From positions 1,674,001 to 1,738,000 of the forward strand of contig NZ_CP141728.1 of NCBI RefSeq assembly GCF_035621135.1: 64,000 nt of DNA, written 5' to 3'. Shown here one piece after another: positions 29,396-39,434 of this stretch (the first letter of the stretch is position 1; the number at the start of each line of letters is the position of its first letter). The notes under the pieces are model-generated. The model did no database searches and was not told the origin of the DNA. It was given only the letters and a program-made list of their open reading frames with translations. Both the position numbers and the translations under genes were made by a program. The DNA comes from Sinanaerobacter sp. ZZT-01. Lineage in GTDB: Bacteria; Bacillota; Clostridia; Peptostreptococcales; Anaerovoracaceae.

Positions 29396-30904
29396 TTATT
29401 GATAAAGAGAACTTAAATATTCAACTACTGCTTCGGAAACAGCCGTTGCATAGTTTTCTCGAAATGTATCCGTAAGCATAAGCTGTAAGTCGTTCGCATT
29501 GCTTAAAAAAGCACCCTCAACAATAATGGCAGGCATTTCTGTACGGCGAAGAATAGAGAGATCCGGCCGGCTTTTTGCGCCTCGATTATAAGTGCCCGCA
29601 TAGCTCACCATCTTTTTTTGTATTAAAGTTGCTAGTTCTTTACTGGATATGCCATAAGCTGACTTTTCGTCTGTCTCATTATAAAGCGTTTCGGTTCCGC
29701 GTGCACTTGGTGCTTTTGCTGCTGAGTTATTATGAATGGAAATGACCAATGTGATGTTTGAACGATTTGCTAAGTCTGAGCGGGCAATAAGGTCTTCCTT
29801 TGCATTTTTAGAGCTTGCACTTACAAAATGATCTCCACTGCGAGACATCATGGTATTGAAACCAGCATTACTTAATTTTTCATTCAATCGTGTCGCGACA
29901 TCAAGATTGATGTCTTTTTCATTTAATAGAACTGTTCCATTTGAACGTCCTTGTGATCCGGGGTCAATTCCGCCGTGACCAGGGTCAATTAAAATAAGAA
30001 CCTCATTTAAAGTACTTGGCCTTTTGTTTGGAGAGCCGTTTGCTGTGGTCGGATCTTTAGTAGGAACTACAGGAGCATCGCTCGTATATTGCTTTGAAAA
30101 ATCGATATAGAGAGTTTTCTTGTCAGATGAAAGTGTCAAAGAACCCGTCTGCTTATCCAGTAAATCAACAACGACTCGTACCGTATCGGGCGTAAATTGA
30201 GAAGTTCGAATCGCAGTAAAAACCGCATTGTTTGATACATCTGGCGGAAGAATTTTCTCACTGACAGAGGAATCTAAAGTAAATCCGGTTAAGTCAAGCA
30301 CATATCGATTAGGGTTTGATAATGTTGAAGCTTGATAGGTTTGAATTGAATCATTTGAAGTAATTGCAATACGGTAAAAATATTGAAGATCTTCATAAGT
30401 TATCTTGTCAATTGAACCATAGGTTGTTTGTGAAATTTTAGGTGAAGTCAGTTGAATAATGCGCTGATCCACATCGTAGCCAACACCGAAAGACAGAGCT
30501 TCTGATACAAATCGAACTGGTATCATTGTACTGTTATTATGAAGTCTTGCAGGCACCTCTAAAGTTTTTTCTTCTCCATTTACATATGCAGTGGAAGAAT
30601 TTAAAGTAAGGCTTACTTGCGTATTTGCATAGGCGATGCCCACATGGTTGGGATTATCCGAGGACCATTCTACTGTAGCGCCAATCGCTTCAAATACAGC
30701 TCTTGCAGGGACCAATGACCTGCCACTTTCTATGTAAGGTGGAACTGTGGTTTGAATTAAATTTCCGTCAATGGTCAGTTTGTGGTCGCTTCCATCGGCG
30801 GCCCCGATTGCGGAGGCAGTTGTCGTACTGATTAAAAGTAGCAATATAAACAGTAAAAACTGCACACTTATCCGCAGAAGTGAAAATTTTTGTATTTCTT
30901 TCAT
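29396..30904 (-). CDS. Secreted N-acetylmuramoyl-L-alanine amidase
   Basis: 502 residues. A signal peptide (hydrophobic residues about 12-27, then TTTASA) is followed by a copper-amine-oxidase-N-like domain (SLVPARAVFEAIGATVEW, then MIPVRFVSEALSFGVGYD), an AMIN-like domain, and a C-terminal Amidase_3 domain from about residue 300. Zinc ligands are visible in LIDPGHGGIDPGS, LLNEKDIN and VISIHNN, and the catalytic Glu in IIVEGAFLSN. It cleaves the bond between muramic acid and the peptide stem, in cell separation or sporulation. The start has a weak ACGGGG site. It is a single-gene unit. Confidence 0.92.
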   Translation of the reverse strand: MKEIQKFSLLRISVQFLLFILLLLISTTTASAIGAADGSDHKLTIDGNLIQTTVPPYIESGRSLVPARAVFEAIGATVEWSSDNPNHVGIAYANTQVSLTLNSSTAYVNGEEKTLEVPARLHNNSTMIPVRFVSEALSFGVGYDVDQRIIQLTSPKISQTTYGSIDKITYEDLQYFYRIAITSNDSIQTYQASTLSNPNRYVLDLTGFTLDSSVSEKILPPDVSNNAVFTAIRTSQFTPDTVRVVVDLLDKQTGSLTLSSDKKTLYIDFSKQYTSDAPVVPTKDPTTANGSPNKRPSTLNEVLILIDPGHGGIDPGSQGRSNGTVLLNEKDINLDVATRLNEKLSNAGFNTMMSRSGDHFVSASSKNAKEDLIARSDLANRSNITLVISIHNNSAAKAPSARGTETLYNETDEKSAYGISSKELATLIQKKMVSYAGTYNRGAKSRPDLSILRRTEMPAIIVEGAFLSNANDLQLMLTDTFRENYATAVSEAVVEYLSSLYQ

Positions 30905-31288
30905 TTTTTTTCCCCGTTTCTAATGATGTTACTTTATAGTATACTTCATTTCGTCAAAATGAAAAAGGAAAGAGTGCAATGTTACATAATTGTAAGATAT
31001 CCGACATCAAATTGAAAAAAGAAGCGTGTATTTTCCGATAATCTATATTTTAAATTTTTATTTTTAATTTAAAAATTCATTTTATACTAAAGTTTTTATT
31101 ATATTTATAGTTAATAAATGGGCCTAATTGAAAGGAATATATAATTATGGTATAAAAAAACAAAAATAAGAAACACTAGGATGAGTGTTTGATAAGTTCA
31201 AAATTATGCAAGTGGTTAAAGCATTGAAAACATCAAGAAAACAATTGATAATAAATATTATAAAAACTAAATTTTTTTTAAAAAAAGC
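30905..31288. other. AT-rich divergent intergenic region (amidase / S10 operon)
   Basis: No ORF or RNA gene is recognised. The amidase promoter must lie at its left end; a TATACT is present on the minus strand at 30943-30938 but without a -35 box at suitable distance. Confidence 0.4.
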
Positions 31289-31317
31289 TTGCATTATGTA
31301 TCGTACTGTTTTATACT
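31289..31317 (+). promoter_or_regulatory. Promoter of the S10-spc-alpha supercluster
   Basis: TTGCAT (31289-31294), 17 bases, TATACT (31312-31317). It lies about 240 bases before rpsJ, leaving a long untranslated leader. Confidence 0.75.
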
Positions 31318-31323
31318 AAAAAA

Positions 31324-31560
31324 GCTTGCTTGTAATGCGATGAAGCAGGAAGTTGCTGAGCTATCAGGTAATTTCTGCAGAGAATTGTCCGTTCCAGAAA
31401 CGGGCGAAGGGATTCTCATGCTTTTTGCTTTGAGTAAAAAATTATGAAACACACGGTGACGTGTGAATGGTGGACGAAAAGCAAAAAAACGTGAAAACGG
31501 AACTGAAAACCCCCTCGTACAGCATAGCGAAAACGTACGAAAAATAAGGAGGAAGAAAAA
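31324..31560 (+). ncRNA. Structured leader before rpsJ
   Basis: The 5' untranslated region can form several hairpins: GCAGAGAAT with ATTCTC(A)TGC, enclosing CCGTT/AACGG (31378-31420); CACACG/CGTGTG with a GTGA tetraloop (31450-31465); and TCGTAC/GTACGA (31515-31540). No terminator with a clear T run is seen. Leaders here often serve ribosomal protein feedback (L4 in E. coli); which protein binds, if any, is unknown. Confidence 0.55.
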
Positions 31561-31869
31561 ATGAGCAATCAGAAAATCAGAATTAAATTAAAGGCTTATG
31601 ATCACAAATCATTGGATCAGTCCGCAGCAAAAATTGTGGAGACAGCCAAGAAGACCGGAGCAGAAGTTTCCGGACCGATTCCACTGCCGACTGAAAAGCA
31701 GGTAGTGACAATCTTGAGAGCGGTTCATAAGTACAAGGACTCCAGAGAGCAGTTCGAACAGAGAACGCACAAAAGATTGATCGATATTTTATGCCCAACA
31801 CCTAAAACCATTGATTCTTTGATGAAACTGGATATGCCAGCTGGTGTAGATATCGAAATTAAACTGTAA
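31561..31869 (+). CDS. rpsJ: 30S ribosomal protein S10
   Basis: 102 residues with [18 protein letters not shown] at the N-terminus and the signature [16 protein letters not shown]; the end reads [11 protein letters not shown]10 is part of the 30S head and the NusE antitermination partner. AAGGAGGAAG precedes the ATG. First gene of the S10 operon. Confidence 0.98.
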   Translation: MSNQKIRIKLKAYDHKSLDQSAAKIVETAKKTGAEVSGPIPLPTEKQVVTILRAVHKYKDSREQFEQRTHKRLIDILCPTPKTIDSLMKLDMPAGVDIEIKL

Positions 31870-31986
31870 ATACTAAGAAAAGATAGATTCCAACTGAAAA
31901 AACACGAAATCTATGATTTCGGAACTTTCTGTATGAGACCTGATTTCATGCGAACAGGGTTTCAAAGGATCTCCACCACTTAGTAT
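31870..31986 (+). ncRNA. Structured intercistronic RNA between rpsJ and rplC
   Basis: ATACTAAG (31870-31877) is exactly complementary to CTTAGTAT (31979-31986) and would close a domain of about 117 bases. Inside are GAAATC/GATTTC (31906-31920) and a GAGACCTG/CAGGGTTTC hairpin with one bulge. A separate GATTACG/CGTAATC hairpin follows. The 162-base gap between rpsJ and rplC is much longer than any other gap in this operon. Function unknown. Confidence 0.45.
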
Positions 31987-32031
31987 GATTACGTAGCGTA
32001 ATCCGCTGTAAGAAATTAGGAGGAAGAAAGA

Positions 32032-32667
32032 ATGAAAACAATCTTAGGGAAAAAAGTCGGAATGACACAAATTTTTTCTGAGATGGGTGCAGCAATTCCG
32101 GTAACTGTAATTGAAGCAGGACCGGCAGTAGTTACCCAGATCAAGACTGTTGAGACTGATGGCTATAATGCCGTGCAAATCGGCTTTGAAGATGCCAAAG
32201 AGCAAAGACTCAACAAGCCAGCAAAAGGACATTTTGCAAAATGGCAGGCGCCTTTAAAGAAGCATTTGACAGAAATCAGACTTGCTGATGATGAAAGCTA
32301 TGAAGCTGGACAGGTGATTACCGTCGCTGACTTTGAAGAAGGTATAAAGCTTGACATCACCGGTACTTCAAAGGGTAAAGGTACCCAAGGTAATATTAAG
32401 AGACACGGACATCACAGAGGCCCGATGACTCATGGTTCTAAGCATAAGAGACTGCCAGGCGGTTTAGCTGCTGGTACGTATCCTTCCAGAGTATTTAAAG
32501 GAAACGAAGCACCTGGAAGAATGGGAAGAGAAACCATCACGGTTCAGAATGTAGAACTTGTTAAGGTAATTGCAGACAGAAATGTAATGCTTGTCAAGGG
32601 AGCGGTTCCCGGACGCAAAGGCGGATTGCTTCGCATTCAGTACGCAATTAAGGGACAGGACAAATAA
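32032..32667 (+). CDS. rplC: 50S ribosomal protein L3
   Basis: 211 residues beginning [15 protein letters not shown], with the extended loop [20 protein letters not shown] that reaches the peptidyl transferase centre. Length is typical. AGGAGGAAG precedes the ATG. Second gene of the S10 operon, 27 bases before rplD. Confidence 0.98.
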   Translation: MKTILGKKVGMTQIFSEMGAAIPVTVIEAGPAVVTQIKTVETDGYNAVQIGFEDAKEQRLNKPAKGHFAKWQAPLKKHLTEIRLADDESYEAGQVITVADFEEGIKLDITGTSKGKGTQGNIKRHGHHRGPMTHGSKHKRLPGGLAAGTYPSRVFKGNEAPGRMGRETITVQNVELVKVIADRNVMLVKGAVPGRKGGLLRIQYAIKGQDK

Positions 32668-32694
32668 GAATCGACTCAGAAAGGAGGAAGTCAA

Positions 32695-33318
32695 ATGGCA
32701 ACAGTAACTATGCTGAACATGACCGGAGCAGAGACCGGTAAGATTGAATTGAAAGATGATATCTTTGGAATAGAAATAAACGAGTTTGCGGTACACGCTG
32801 TCGTTAAAAATTATTTGGCAAATCAGCGACAAGGAACTCAATCTGCAAAGACGAGAGCTGAAGTTCGAGGAGGCGGAAGAAAGCCTTTCAGACAGAAGGG
32901 AACAGGCCGCGGCCGCCAGGGAAGCTTAACATCCCCGAATCATATCGGAGGCGGTGTGGTATTCGCACCAAAGCCAAGAGATTACAGTTATACATTACCT
33001 AAGAAAGTAAGAAGACTTGCAATGAAGTCTGCACTTACTTCTAAGGTGGTAGAAAATGAAATCATTGTTTTGGATGAATTAAAGTTTGATTCTCCAAAAA
33101 CAAAAGAAATGATTAAAGTATTGGAAAATGTAAAAGCTGCAAAGAAAGCCTTAATTATCACAGGCGAGAAGGACGAGAATGTAATCAAGTCCGCAGCAAA
33201 CATTCCTGGAGTTAAAACCACGATGGTATCCGAAATGAACGTATATGAGATTGTAAATTATACAAGCTTTATCGTTACGAAGGATGCGATTAACAAAATC
33301 GAGGAGGTGTACGCATAA
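32695..33318 (+). CDS. rplD: 50S ribosomal protein L4
   Basis: 207 residues. The exit-tunnel loop reads [19 protein letters not shown], without obvious macrolide-resistance insertion. In E. coli L4 also regulates the S10 operon. GAAAGGAGGAAG precedes the ATG. Its stop overlaps the rplW start (TAATG), so translation is probably coupled. Confidence 0.97.
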   Translation: MATVTMLNMTGAETGKIELKDDIFGIEINEFAVHAVVKNYLANQRQGTQSAKTRAEVRGGGRKPFRQKGTGRGRQGSLTSPNHIGGGVVFAPKPRDYSYTLPKKVRRLAMKSALTSKVVENEIIVLDELKFDSPKTKEMIKVLENVKAAKKALIITGEKDENVIKSAANIPGVKTTMVSEMNVYEIVNYTSFIVTKDAINKIEEVYA

Positions 33319-33608
33319 TGTCAACGCCTTATGATGTAATTATAAAACCTGTTATCTCCGAAAGAAGTATGGATGATGCGCAGGAAAAGAAATATACGTT
33401 CAAGGTTGCGGTAGACGCAAATAAAACACAGGTTAAGCTGGCCGTTGAAGAGATCTTCGGAGTAGAAGTTGAAAAAGTCAACATCATGAACGTTAACGGT
33501 AAATTAAAGAGAATGGGAAGAAATGTAGGAAGACGTGCTGCTTCCAAGAAAGCAATCGTAACCCTTACAGATAAGAGTAAGGAAATCGAATTCTTCCAGG
33601 GCCTGTAA
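33318..33608 (+). CDS. rplW: 50S ribosomal protein L23
   Basis: 96 residues with [13 protein letters not shown] at the N-terminus and [18 protein letters not shown] in the loop. L23 sits at the tunnel exit and docks trigger factor and SRP. GAGGAGGTG within the end of rplD is the ribosome site. Confidence 0.97.
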   Translation: MSTPYDVIIKPVISERSMDDAQEKKYTFKVAVDANKTQVKLAVEEIFGVEVEKVNIMNVNGKLKRMGRNVGRRAASKKAIVTLTDKSKEIEFFQGL

Positions 33609-33622
33609 GGAGGGACGCTTAA

Positions 33623-34456
33623 ATGGGAATCAAAAAGTATAAACCGACCTCTCCTGGAGTAAGAGGGATGACGGTTTCCACATTTGAAGAAATCACTGCA
33701 AGTACACCGGAAAAATCTTTGACGGTTACTTTAAAGAAAAATGCTGGAAGAAATGTAAGAGGAAAAATCACCGTTAGACATAGAGGCGGTGGCACAAGAG
33801 CAAAGTACAGAATTATTGATTTTAAGAGAAACAAAGATGCAATTCCTGGAACGGTTGCGACCATTGAATACGATCCAAACAGAAGTGCGAATATTGCATT
33901 GATTGTTTACGCAGATGGTGAAAAGAGATATATCATTGCGCCAAACAAGTTAAAAGTTGGTGATGTGGTTTTCTCCGGTCCAGAATCAGATATCAAGAAT
34001 GGAAATGCACTGCCTCTTAAGAATATTCCAGTTGGTACCGTTATTCACTGCATTGAGCTGAAGGCTGGTAAAGGAGCACAGTTAGTTCGCTCCGCAGGAA
34101 ATGGCGCACAACTGATGGCAAAGGAAGGCGATTACTGTCAGGTAAGACTGCCGTCCGGTGAAGTTCGAAAGATTAGAATGGAATGCAGAGCAACCATTGG
34201 TGAAGTTGGAAACTTGGATCATGCAAATATTGTGATTGGTAAAGCCGGTCGTAAAAGACACATGGGAATCCGCCCAACCGTCAGAGGTTCTGTAATGAAC
34301 CCGAACGATCACCCTCATGGTGGTGGTGAAGGTAAAGCTGGTATTGGTCGTGTAAGTCCGGTTACTCCTTGGGGGAAACCTGCACTTGGTTACAAGACGA
34401 GAAAGAAGAATAAAGCTTCTAATCAATATATTGTTAAAAAACGCAACGAAAAATAG
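33623..34456 (+). CDS. rplB: 50S ribosomal protein L2
   Basis: 277 residues, full length, beginning [16 protein letters not shown]. The C-terminal signature [18 protein letters not shown] includes the conserved histidine near the peptidyl transferase centre. AAGGAGGGAC precedes the ATG. Confidence 0.98.
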   Translation: MGIKKYKPTSPGVRGMTVSTFEEITASTPEKSLTVTLKKNAGRNVRGKITVRHRGGGTRAKYRIIDFKRNKDAIPGTVATIEYDPNRSANIALIVYADGEKRYIIAPNKLKVGDVVFSGPESDIKNGNALPLKNIPVGTVIHCIELKAGKGAQLVRSAGNGAQLMAKEGDYCQVRLPSGEVRKIRMECRATIGEVGNLDHANIVIGKAGRKRHMGIRPTVRGSVMNPNDHPHGGGEGKAGIGRVSPVTPWGKPALGYKTRKKNKASNQYIVKKRNEK

Positions 34457-34476
34457 TTGAGGGGAGGATAAATTAA

Positions 34477-34758
34477 ATGGGTAGATCGCTAAAAAAAGGC
34501 CCTTTCGTCAATGCAAAGCTTCTGAAAGCAATTGAAGCAATGAATGCAGTAAACGAAAAGAAGGTATTAAAGACATGGTCAAGACCATCAACTATATTTC
34601 CGCAGATGGTAGGACATACAATTGCTGTACACGATGGAAAGAAACATGTTCCGGTGTACATCACTGAAGATATGGTAGGACACAGACTCGGTGAGTTTGC
34701 ACCTACAAGAAACTACAGAGGACATGCGGCAGATAAGTCTTCTAAGGTGAAAAGATAA
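34477..34758 (+). CDS. rpsS: 30S ribosomal protein S19
   Basis: 93 residues beginning [11 protein letters not shown], with the family signature [19 protein letters not shown]. It is in the 30S head beside S13. GAGGGGAGG precedes the ATG. Confidence 0.97.
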   Translation: MGRSLKKGPFVNAKLLKAIEAMNAVNEKKVLKTWSRPSTIFPQMVGHTIAVHDGKKHVPVYITEDMVGHRLGEFAPTRNYRGHAADKSSKVKR

Positions 34759-34775
34759 GAAAGGAGATATGAAAG

Positions 34776-35108
34776 ATGGAAGCAAAAGCAGTTGCAAAAT
34801 ACGTTAGAATGTCTCCGATTAAGCTTAAGCCTATTACTGACCTAGTAAGAGGAAAAAGCCTTCAGGAGGCGCTGACTATTTTAAAATTCACTCCGGGTAA
34901 AGGTGCGGAGTTAGTAGAGAATGTAGTAAAATCTGCAGCAGCAAACGCAGAAAACAATCATGATATGGACGTCGATAAGCTTTTTGTTGCTGAAGTGTAT
35001 GCACATCAGGGACCTACCATGAAGAGATGGAGAGCGGGATCTCAGGGACGTGCATCCGTTATTCTTAAGAGAAGCAGCCACATTGGCGTAACACTAAAGG
35101 AAAGATAA
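34776..35108 (+). CDS. rplV: 50S ribosomal protein L22
   Basis: 110 residues. The tunnel-lining hairpin reads QGPTMKRWRAGSQGRA, followed by the C-terminal ILKRSSHIGVTLKER. No insertion in the macrolide-resistance loop is seen. AGAAAGGAGAT precedes the ATG. Confidence 0.97.
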   Translation: MEAKAVAKYVRMSPIKLKPITDLVRGKSLQEALTILKFTPGKGAELVENVVKSAAANAENNHDMDVDKLFVAEVYAHQGPTMKRWRAGSQGRASVILKRSSHIGVTLKER

Positions 35109-35132
35109 TTTTCAGGACAGGAGGTTTATTGA

Positions 35133-36002
35133 ATGGGTCAGAAAGTAAGTCCACATGGATTAAGAGTGGGCGTTATAAAAGACTGGGATTCCAAATGGTA
35201 TGCAGATAAGAAAAACTTTGCTGATTATCTGGTAGAAGATCAGAAAATCAGAGAATTCGTGAAGAAAAAATTATATGCCGCTGGAGTTTCTAAAATAGTA
35301 ATCGAAAGAGCAGCTAACAACCAGTTGAAAATTTCCATACTGACTGGTAAGCCGGGTATGGTAATTGGTCGTGGCGGAGATGGCATTGATCAGTTAAAGC
35401 TTGCAGTTGAAAAATTAACGAAGAAAACAACGCAGATCAATATTGTAGAAGTAAGAAGAACAGAACTTGATGCACAGTTGACAGCAGAAAGTATTACACA
35501 GGCTTTGGAAAAGAGAATTTCTTTCCGAAGAGCGATGAAGCAGGCAATCGGCAGAACGATGAAGGCCGGTGCAAAGGGAATTAAAGTTGTAGTTTCCGGA
35601 CGTGTAGGCGGTGCAGAAATTGCAAGAAGTGAAAAATACAGCGAAGGTAACGTTCCTCTACACACATTGAGAGCAGATATCGGATATGGATTTGCAGAAG
35701 CAGATACCACTTATGGTAAGCTGGGTGTTAAGGTGTGGATTAATCATGGCGAGATTTTAACAAAAGGATTAAAGAGTAATTTACCGGAAGATTCCGGCAG
35801 ACCGGAAGGGCGTAGAAATAATAATCGCAACAATGACAGATCAAGAAGAGATCGTGGCGATAGAAGAAATTCTAGAGGTGACAGAGACTTTAAAGAAGAA
35901 AAGAAGTTTGTAAACCCTAGAAAACGTCCTGCAAAGCCGGCACAGCCAGCACCACAAGCAGAAGTAGCGGTAGAAGAAAAAGCTGCAAATGTAGAAGAAT
36001 AA
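35133..36002 (+). CDS. rpsC: 30S ribosomal protein S3 with long charged tail
   Basis: 289 residues, against about 210-230 in most bacteria. The N-terminal KH domain ([18 protein letters not shown]) and the C-terminal S3 domain ([17 protein letters not shown]) are normal. From about residue 224 a low-complexity tail follows: first Asn/Arg-rich ([20 protein letters not shown]), then Pro/Ala-rich, then acidic ([10 protein letters not shown]). Such tails occur in several Clostridia; their role is unknown. GACAGGAGG precedes the ATG. Confidence 0.96.
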   Translation: MGQKVSPHGLRVGVIKDWDSKWYADKKNFADYLVEDQKIREFVKKKLYAAGVSKIVIERAANNQLKISILTGKPGMVIGRGGDGIDQLKLAVEKLTKKTTQINIVEVRRTELDAQLTAESITQALEKRISFRRAMKQAIGRTMKAGAKGIKVVVSGRVGGAEIARSEKYSEGNVPLHTLRADIGYGFAEADTTYGKLGVKVWINHGEILTKGLKSNLPEDSGRPEGRRNNNRNNDRSRRDRGDRRNSRGDRDFKEEKKFVNPRKRPAKPAQPAPQAEVAVEEKAANVEE

Positions 36003-36028
36003 TCGTCAGAGAAAGGAGGAGAGAAACG

Positions 36029-36463
36029 ATGTTAATGCCAAAAAGAGTAAAACGTCGTAGAGTCCACAGAGGAAGAATGAAGGGCGTAGCAACCAAGGGA
36101 AATACCATCACTTATGGTGTGTATGGATTAGTTGCACAAGAATGTGGTTGGATTCGTTCGAATCAAATAGAAGCCGCTCGTATCGCGATGACAAGATCCA
36201 TCAAGAGAGGCGGAAAAGTATACATTAAAATTTTCCCGCATAAGTCCGTAACAAAGAAACCGGCGGAAGTACGTATGGGTTCCGGTAAAGGTGCTCCTGA
36301 GTATTGGGTAGCTGTTGTAAAGCCGGGCAGAGTTATGTTTGAAATTGAGGGTGTATCGGAAGCCGCTGCAAGAGAAGCAATGCGTCTTGCAATGCATAAG
36401 CTTCCTGTAAAGTGTAAATTTGCCATCAAAGGCCAAGAGTTAGCAGAAGGTGGTGAAGCGTAA
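36029..36463 (+). CDS. rplP: 50S ribosomal protein L16
   Basis: 144 residues beginning [19 protein letters not shown], with the signature [18 protein letters not shown]. It helps form the A site of the large subunit. AAAGGAGGAG lies eight bases before the first of two ATGs; the first is the family's usual start. The stop overlaps the rpmC start by one base. Confidence 0.97.
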   Translation: MLMPKRVKRRRVHRGRMKGVATKGNTITYGVYGLVAQECGWIRSNQIEAARIAMTRSIKRGGKVYIKIFPHKSVTKKPAEVRMGSGKGAPEYWVAVVKPGRVMFEIEGVSEAAAREAMRLAMHKLPVKCKFAIKGQELAEGGEA

Positions 36464-36666
36464 TGAAAATTGAAAACATTAGAAATATGTCTGAGGTTGA
36501 ACTGAACGCAGAGGTAAAGAAGCTTAAGAACGAATTATTTAACTTAAGATTTCAGCATGTAACTGGTCAGTTAGAAAACCCTATTAAATTGAGAGATATC
36601 AAGAAAGATATTGCTCGCGTAAAGACAATCTTAAGAGAAAAACAGCTTAAGAAGGTAGAAGGTTAA
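36463..36666 (+). CDS. rpmC: 50S ribosomal protein L29
   Basis: 67 residues, two long helices, with [20 protein letters not shown] and [14 protein letters not shown]. It lies next to L23 at the tunnel exit. It starts on the last base of rplP (TAATG). Confidence 0.96.
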   Translation: MKIENIRNMSEVELNAEVKKLKNELFNLRFQHVTGQLENPIKLRDIKKDIARVKTILREKQLKKVEG

Positions 36667-36685
36667 CCGGAAGGAGGGTGCGAAC

Positions 36686-36943
36686 ATGTTAGACAGAAAC
36701 AGAAGAAAGACAAAAGTTGGCTTCGTTACAAGTGACAAAATGGATAAGACGATCGTTGTCGCTGTGGAACAGTCCGTCAGACATTCCCTTTACGGAAAAT
36801 CAGTAAAGAGAACGAAGAAATTTAAGGCACATGATGAAGAAAATGAGTGCAATATCGGTGATAAAGTAAGAATTATGGAAACAAGACCTCTCAGCAAGGA
36901 TAAGAGATGGAGACTTGTAAACGTGATTGAGAAGGTAAAATAG
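36686..36943 (+). CDS. rpsQ: 30S ribosomal protein S17
   Basis: 85 residues with an OB fold; the signature reads [20 protein letters not shown]. It binds the 5' domain of 16S rRNA. AAGGAGGGTG precedes the ATG. Confidence 0.97.
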   Translation: MLDRNRRKTKVGFVTSDKMDKTIVVAVEQSVRHSLYGKSVKRTKKFKAHDEENECNIGDKVRIMETRPLSKDKRWRLVNVIEKVK

Positions 36944-36961
36944 TAGAAGGAGGCACCAATT

Positions 36962-37330
36962 ATGATTCAGCCGGAAAGCAGATTAAAAGTTGCTGACAAT
37001 TCAGGCGCTAAGGAATTATTGTGTATCCGTGTTCTCGGCGGAACGAGCCGTAAATACGCGAACATTGGCGATATTATCGTATGTGCCGTTAAAGATGCTA
37101 CACCTGGAGGTGTTGTAAAAAAAGGTGACGTTGTAAGAGCCGTAGTTGTACGTACTTGCAAGGGAGCCAGAAGAATTGACGGCAGTTATGTGAAGTTTGA
37201 TCAAAATGCAGCAGTAATTATCAAAGAAGATAAGAATCCTGTCGGGACTCGTATTTTCGGACCTGTTGCGAGAGAATTAAGAGAAAAGAGCTTCATGAAA
37301 ATCGTGTCTTTGGCACCTGAAGTGCTTTAG
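36962..37330 (+). CDS. rplN: 50S ribosomal protein L14
   Basis: 122 residues, beginning [19 protein letters not shown] and ending [16 protein letters not shown]. It bridges the subunits with L19. GAAGGAGGCACC precedes the ATG. Confidence 0.98.
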   Translation: MIQPESRLKVADNSGAKELLCIRVLGGTSRKYANIGDIIVCAVKDATPGGVVKKGDVVRAVVVRTCKGARRIDGSYVKFDQNAAVIIKEDKNPVGTRIFGPVARELREKSFMKIVSLAPEVL

Positions 37331-37344
37331 TGGGAGGTGAAAAG

Positions 37345-37650
37345 ATGCAGATTAGAAAAGATGATACAGTATTAGTAATTACTGGTAAAGATAAAGGCAA
37401 AAAAGGTAAAGTCTTAAAGGTATTCCCTAAGACAGAAAGAGTCATCGTAGAAGGCATAAACATTCAGACAAAACATCAGAAGCAGACCAGAACGGCGCAG
37501 AGTGAGATCAAGCACCAGGAAGGTTCCATTCATGTTTCCAATGTGATGTACTACGATACAAAGGCCAAGGCTCCAACCAGAATTGGATACAAGGTTGAGA
37601 ACGGGCATAAGAAGAGAGTATCCAAGAAAACGGGCCAGGTTTTGGACTAA
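37345..37650 (+). CDS. rplX: 50S ribosomal protein L24
   Basis: About 101 residues with a KOW motif (DDTVLVITGKDKGKKGKVLK). It initiates 50S assembly. I choose ATG 37345 (MQIRKDD) because GGGAGGTG lies five bases upstream; an in-frame GTG at 37330 would overlap the rplN stop. Confidence 0.96.
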   Translation: MQIRKDDTVLVITGKDKGKKGKVLKVFPKTERVIVEGINIQTKHQKQTRTAQSEIKHQEGSIHVSNVMYYDTKAKAPTRIGYKVENGHKKRVSKKTGQVLD

Positions 37651-37674
37651 TCAGTTTGAAAGGAGGGAATCATC

Positions 37675-38217
37675 TTGGCAGTTAGACTAAGAGACAAATA
37701 TAAGAATGAAGCATTTAATGGCTTAATGGATAAGTTTAAATACAAGAATGTTATGGAAATTCCTAAGCTTGAGAAAATCACCATTAATATGGGACTTGGA
37801 GATTCCAAAGACAATACAAAGTTGGTAGAAATGGCAATTGATGAATTGGCTTTAATCAGCGGACAGAAACCAGTTGCGACAAAAGCAAGAAAATCCATTG
37901 CTAACTTTAAGCTTAGACAAGGAATGACGATCGGTGCAAAAGTAACGTTAAGAGGCGAAAAAATGTATGAATTTGCGGATAAGTTTTTTAACATTGCACT
38001 TCCTCGCGTAAGAGACTTTAAAGGCGTGAGCAAAAACTCCTTTGATGGAAGAGGAAATTATTCCATGGGTATTAAGGAACAATTAATTTTCCCTGAAATT
38101 GTCTATGATAAAGTAGAGAAAATTAGGGGCATGAACATCGTATTCACAACAACGGCTAAGACGGACGAAGAAGCGCAAGCTCTTTTGGAAATGCTCGGCA
38201 TGCCGTTTGAAAAGTAG
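37675..38217 (+). CDS. rplE: 50S ribosomal protein L5
   Basis: 180 residues, with [15 protein letters not shown] near the N-terminus and the 5S rRNA-binding part [17 protein letters not shown]. The start is TTG (37675): AAGGAGGG lies seven bases upstream and the next in-frame ATG would cut the conserved N-terminus. It lies between L24 and S14 in canonical order. Confidence 0.96.
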   Translation: MAVRLRDKYKNEAFNGLMDKFKYKNVMEIPKLEKITINMGLGDSKDNTKLVEMAIDELALISGQKPVATKARKSIANFKLRQGMTIGAKVTLRGEKMYEFADKFFNIALPRVRDFKGVSKNSFDGRGNYSMGIKEQLIFPEIVYDKVEKIRGMNIVFTTTAKTDEEAQALLEMLGMPFEK

Positions 38218-38229
38218 TAGGAGGGAATT

Positions 38230-38415
38230 ATGGCAAAGACATCTCTCAAAGTAAAGCAACAGAGAAAAGCAAAATATCGTACACGGGAATACACTAGATG
38301 CAGAATCTGTGGAAGACCGCATGCTTATTTAAGAAAATACGGTATCTGCCGTATCTGTTTTAGAGAATTGGCTTATAAAGGAGAAATTCCTGGCGTAAGA
38401 AAAGCCAGCTGGTAG
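38230..38415 (+). CDS. rpsZ: 30S ribosomal protein S14, type Z
   Basis: 61 residues with the zinc-binding pattern CRICGRPH...CRICF, the short C+ form of S14 usual in Firmicutes. AGGAGGGAATT precedes the ATG. Confidence 0.96.
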   Translation: MAKTSLKVKQQRKAKYRTREYTRCRICGRPHAYLRKYGICRICFRELAYKGEIPGVRKASW

Positions 38416-38442
38416 TATTAAAAGGAAGGAGGCACTTGAACT

Positions 38443-38841
38443 ATGACTATGACAGATCCTATAGCAGATATGCTTACAAGAATCAGAAATGCCAATACTG
38501 TAGGACACGCTACTGTTGACATCCCTGCTTCTAAGATGAAAAAAGCGATTGCGGGAATTTTAACCGAGCAAGGTTATATTAAAGGATATGATATAATTGA
38601 GAACGAAGTTCAGGACGTAATTCGAGTTCAGATGAAATACGGTACTGATAAAGAAAGAGTAATTAGTGGAATTAAAAAGATCTCTAAACCGGGATTAAAA
38701 GTATATGCAAAGAGCGGAGAGGTGCCTAAGGTGCTTGGTGGCCTAGGAATTGCAATCATCTCTACATCTAAAGGATTAATCAGCGACAAGCAAGCGAGAG
38801 AACTTGGTGTCGGCGGCGAAGTAATTTGCTACGTTTGGTAA
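38443..38841 (+). CDS. rpsH: 30S ribosomal protein S8
   Basis: 132 residues, beginning [18 protein letters not shown] and ending with the signature [12 protein letters not shown]8 binds the central domain of 16S rRNA and, in E. coli, represses the spc operon. AAGGAGGCAC precedes the ATG. Confidence 0.97.
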   Translation: MTMTDPIADMLTRIRNANTVGHATVDIPASKMKKAIAGILTEQGYIKGYDIIENEVQDVIRVQMKYGTDKERVISGIKKISKPGLKVYAKSGEVPKVLGGLGIAIISTSKGLISDKQARELGVGGEVICYVW

Positions 38842-38869
38842 CAAGAGAAGGAATTAGGAGGTATAGCAA

Positions 38870-39418
38870 ATGTCAAGAATAGGCAAGCTCCCTGTAACGA
38901 TTCCTGCTGGTGTCGAAGTAAAAATCAGTGACAGCAATCTTGTTACTGTAAAAGGACCAAAGGGAGAGCTGCAGGAGCAGATTAGCAATTTAATAAAAGT
39001 AGAAGTGAAGGACGGTGTATTAACCGTTACAAGAGATAACGATGCGAAGGAAGCAAGATCCGCACATGGACTTTCCAGAACATTGATTCAAAATATGGTC
39101 GCTGGAGTAACCAATGGATTTGAAAAGAAACTTCAATTGATTGGTGTTGGTTATAAGGCTGAGAAAAAAGGCAATGTACTTGTTCTTAATTTAGGATATT
39201 CACATCCAATCGAAATGCCGGATCCGGAAGGTATCCAGACGGAGGTTGCTTCTCCTACGGAACTTACGGTAAAGGGGATCAGCAAGGCACTTGTTGGAAA
39301 CTACGCAGCAAACATCCGTAAATGGAGAAAGCCGGAACCTTACAAGGGAAAAGGCGTTCGTTATGTGGATGAAGTGGTACGTAGAAAAGAAGGCAAGGCC
39401 GGCGCTAAGAAAAAGTAG
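38870..39418 (+). CDS. rplF: 50S ribosomal protein L6
   Basis: 182 residues, two repeated domains; the C-terminal signature reads [18 protein letters not shown]. It lies near the factor-binding site. TAGGAGGTATAG precedes the ATG. Confidence 0.97.
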   Translation: MSRIGKLPVTIPAGVEVKISDSNLVTVKGPKGELQEQISNLIKVEVKDGVLTVTRDNDAKEARSAHGLSRTLIQNMVAGVTNGFEKKLQLIGVGYKAEKKGNVLVLNLGYSHPIEMPDPEGIQTEVASPTELTVKGISKALVGNYAANIRKWRKPEPYKGKGVRYVDEVVRRKEGKAGAKKK

Positions 39419-39434
39419 GAAGGAGTGAATAGAA

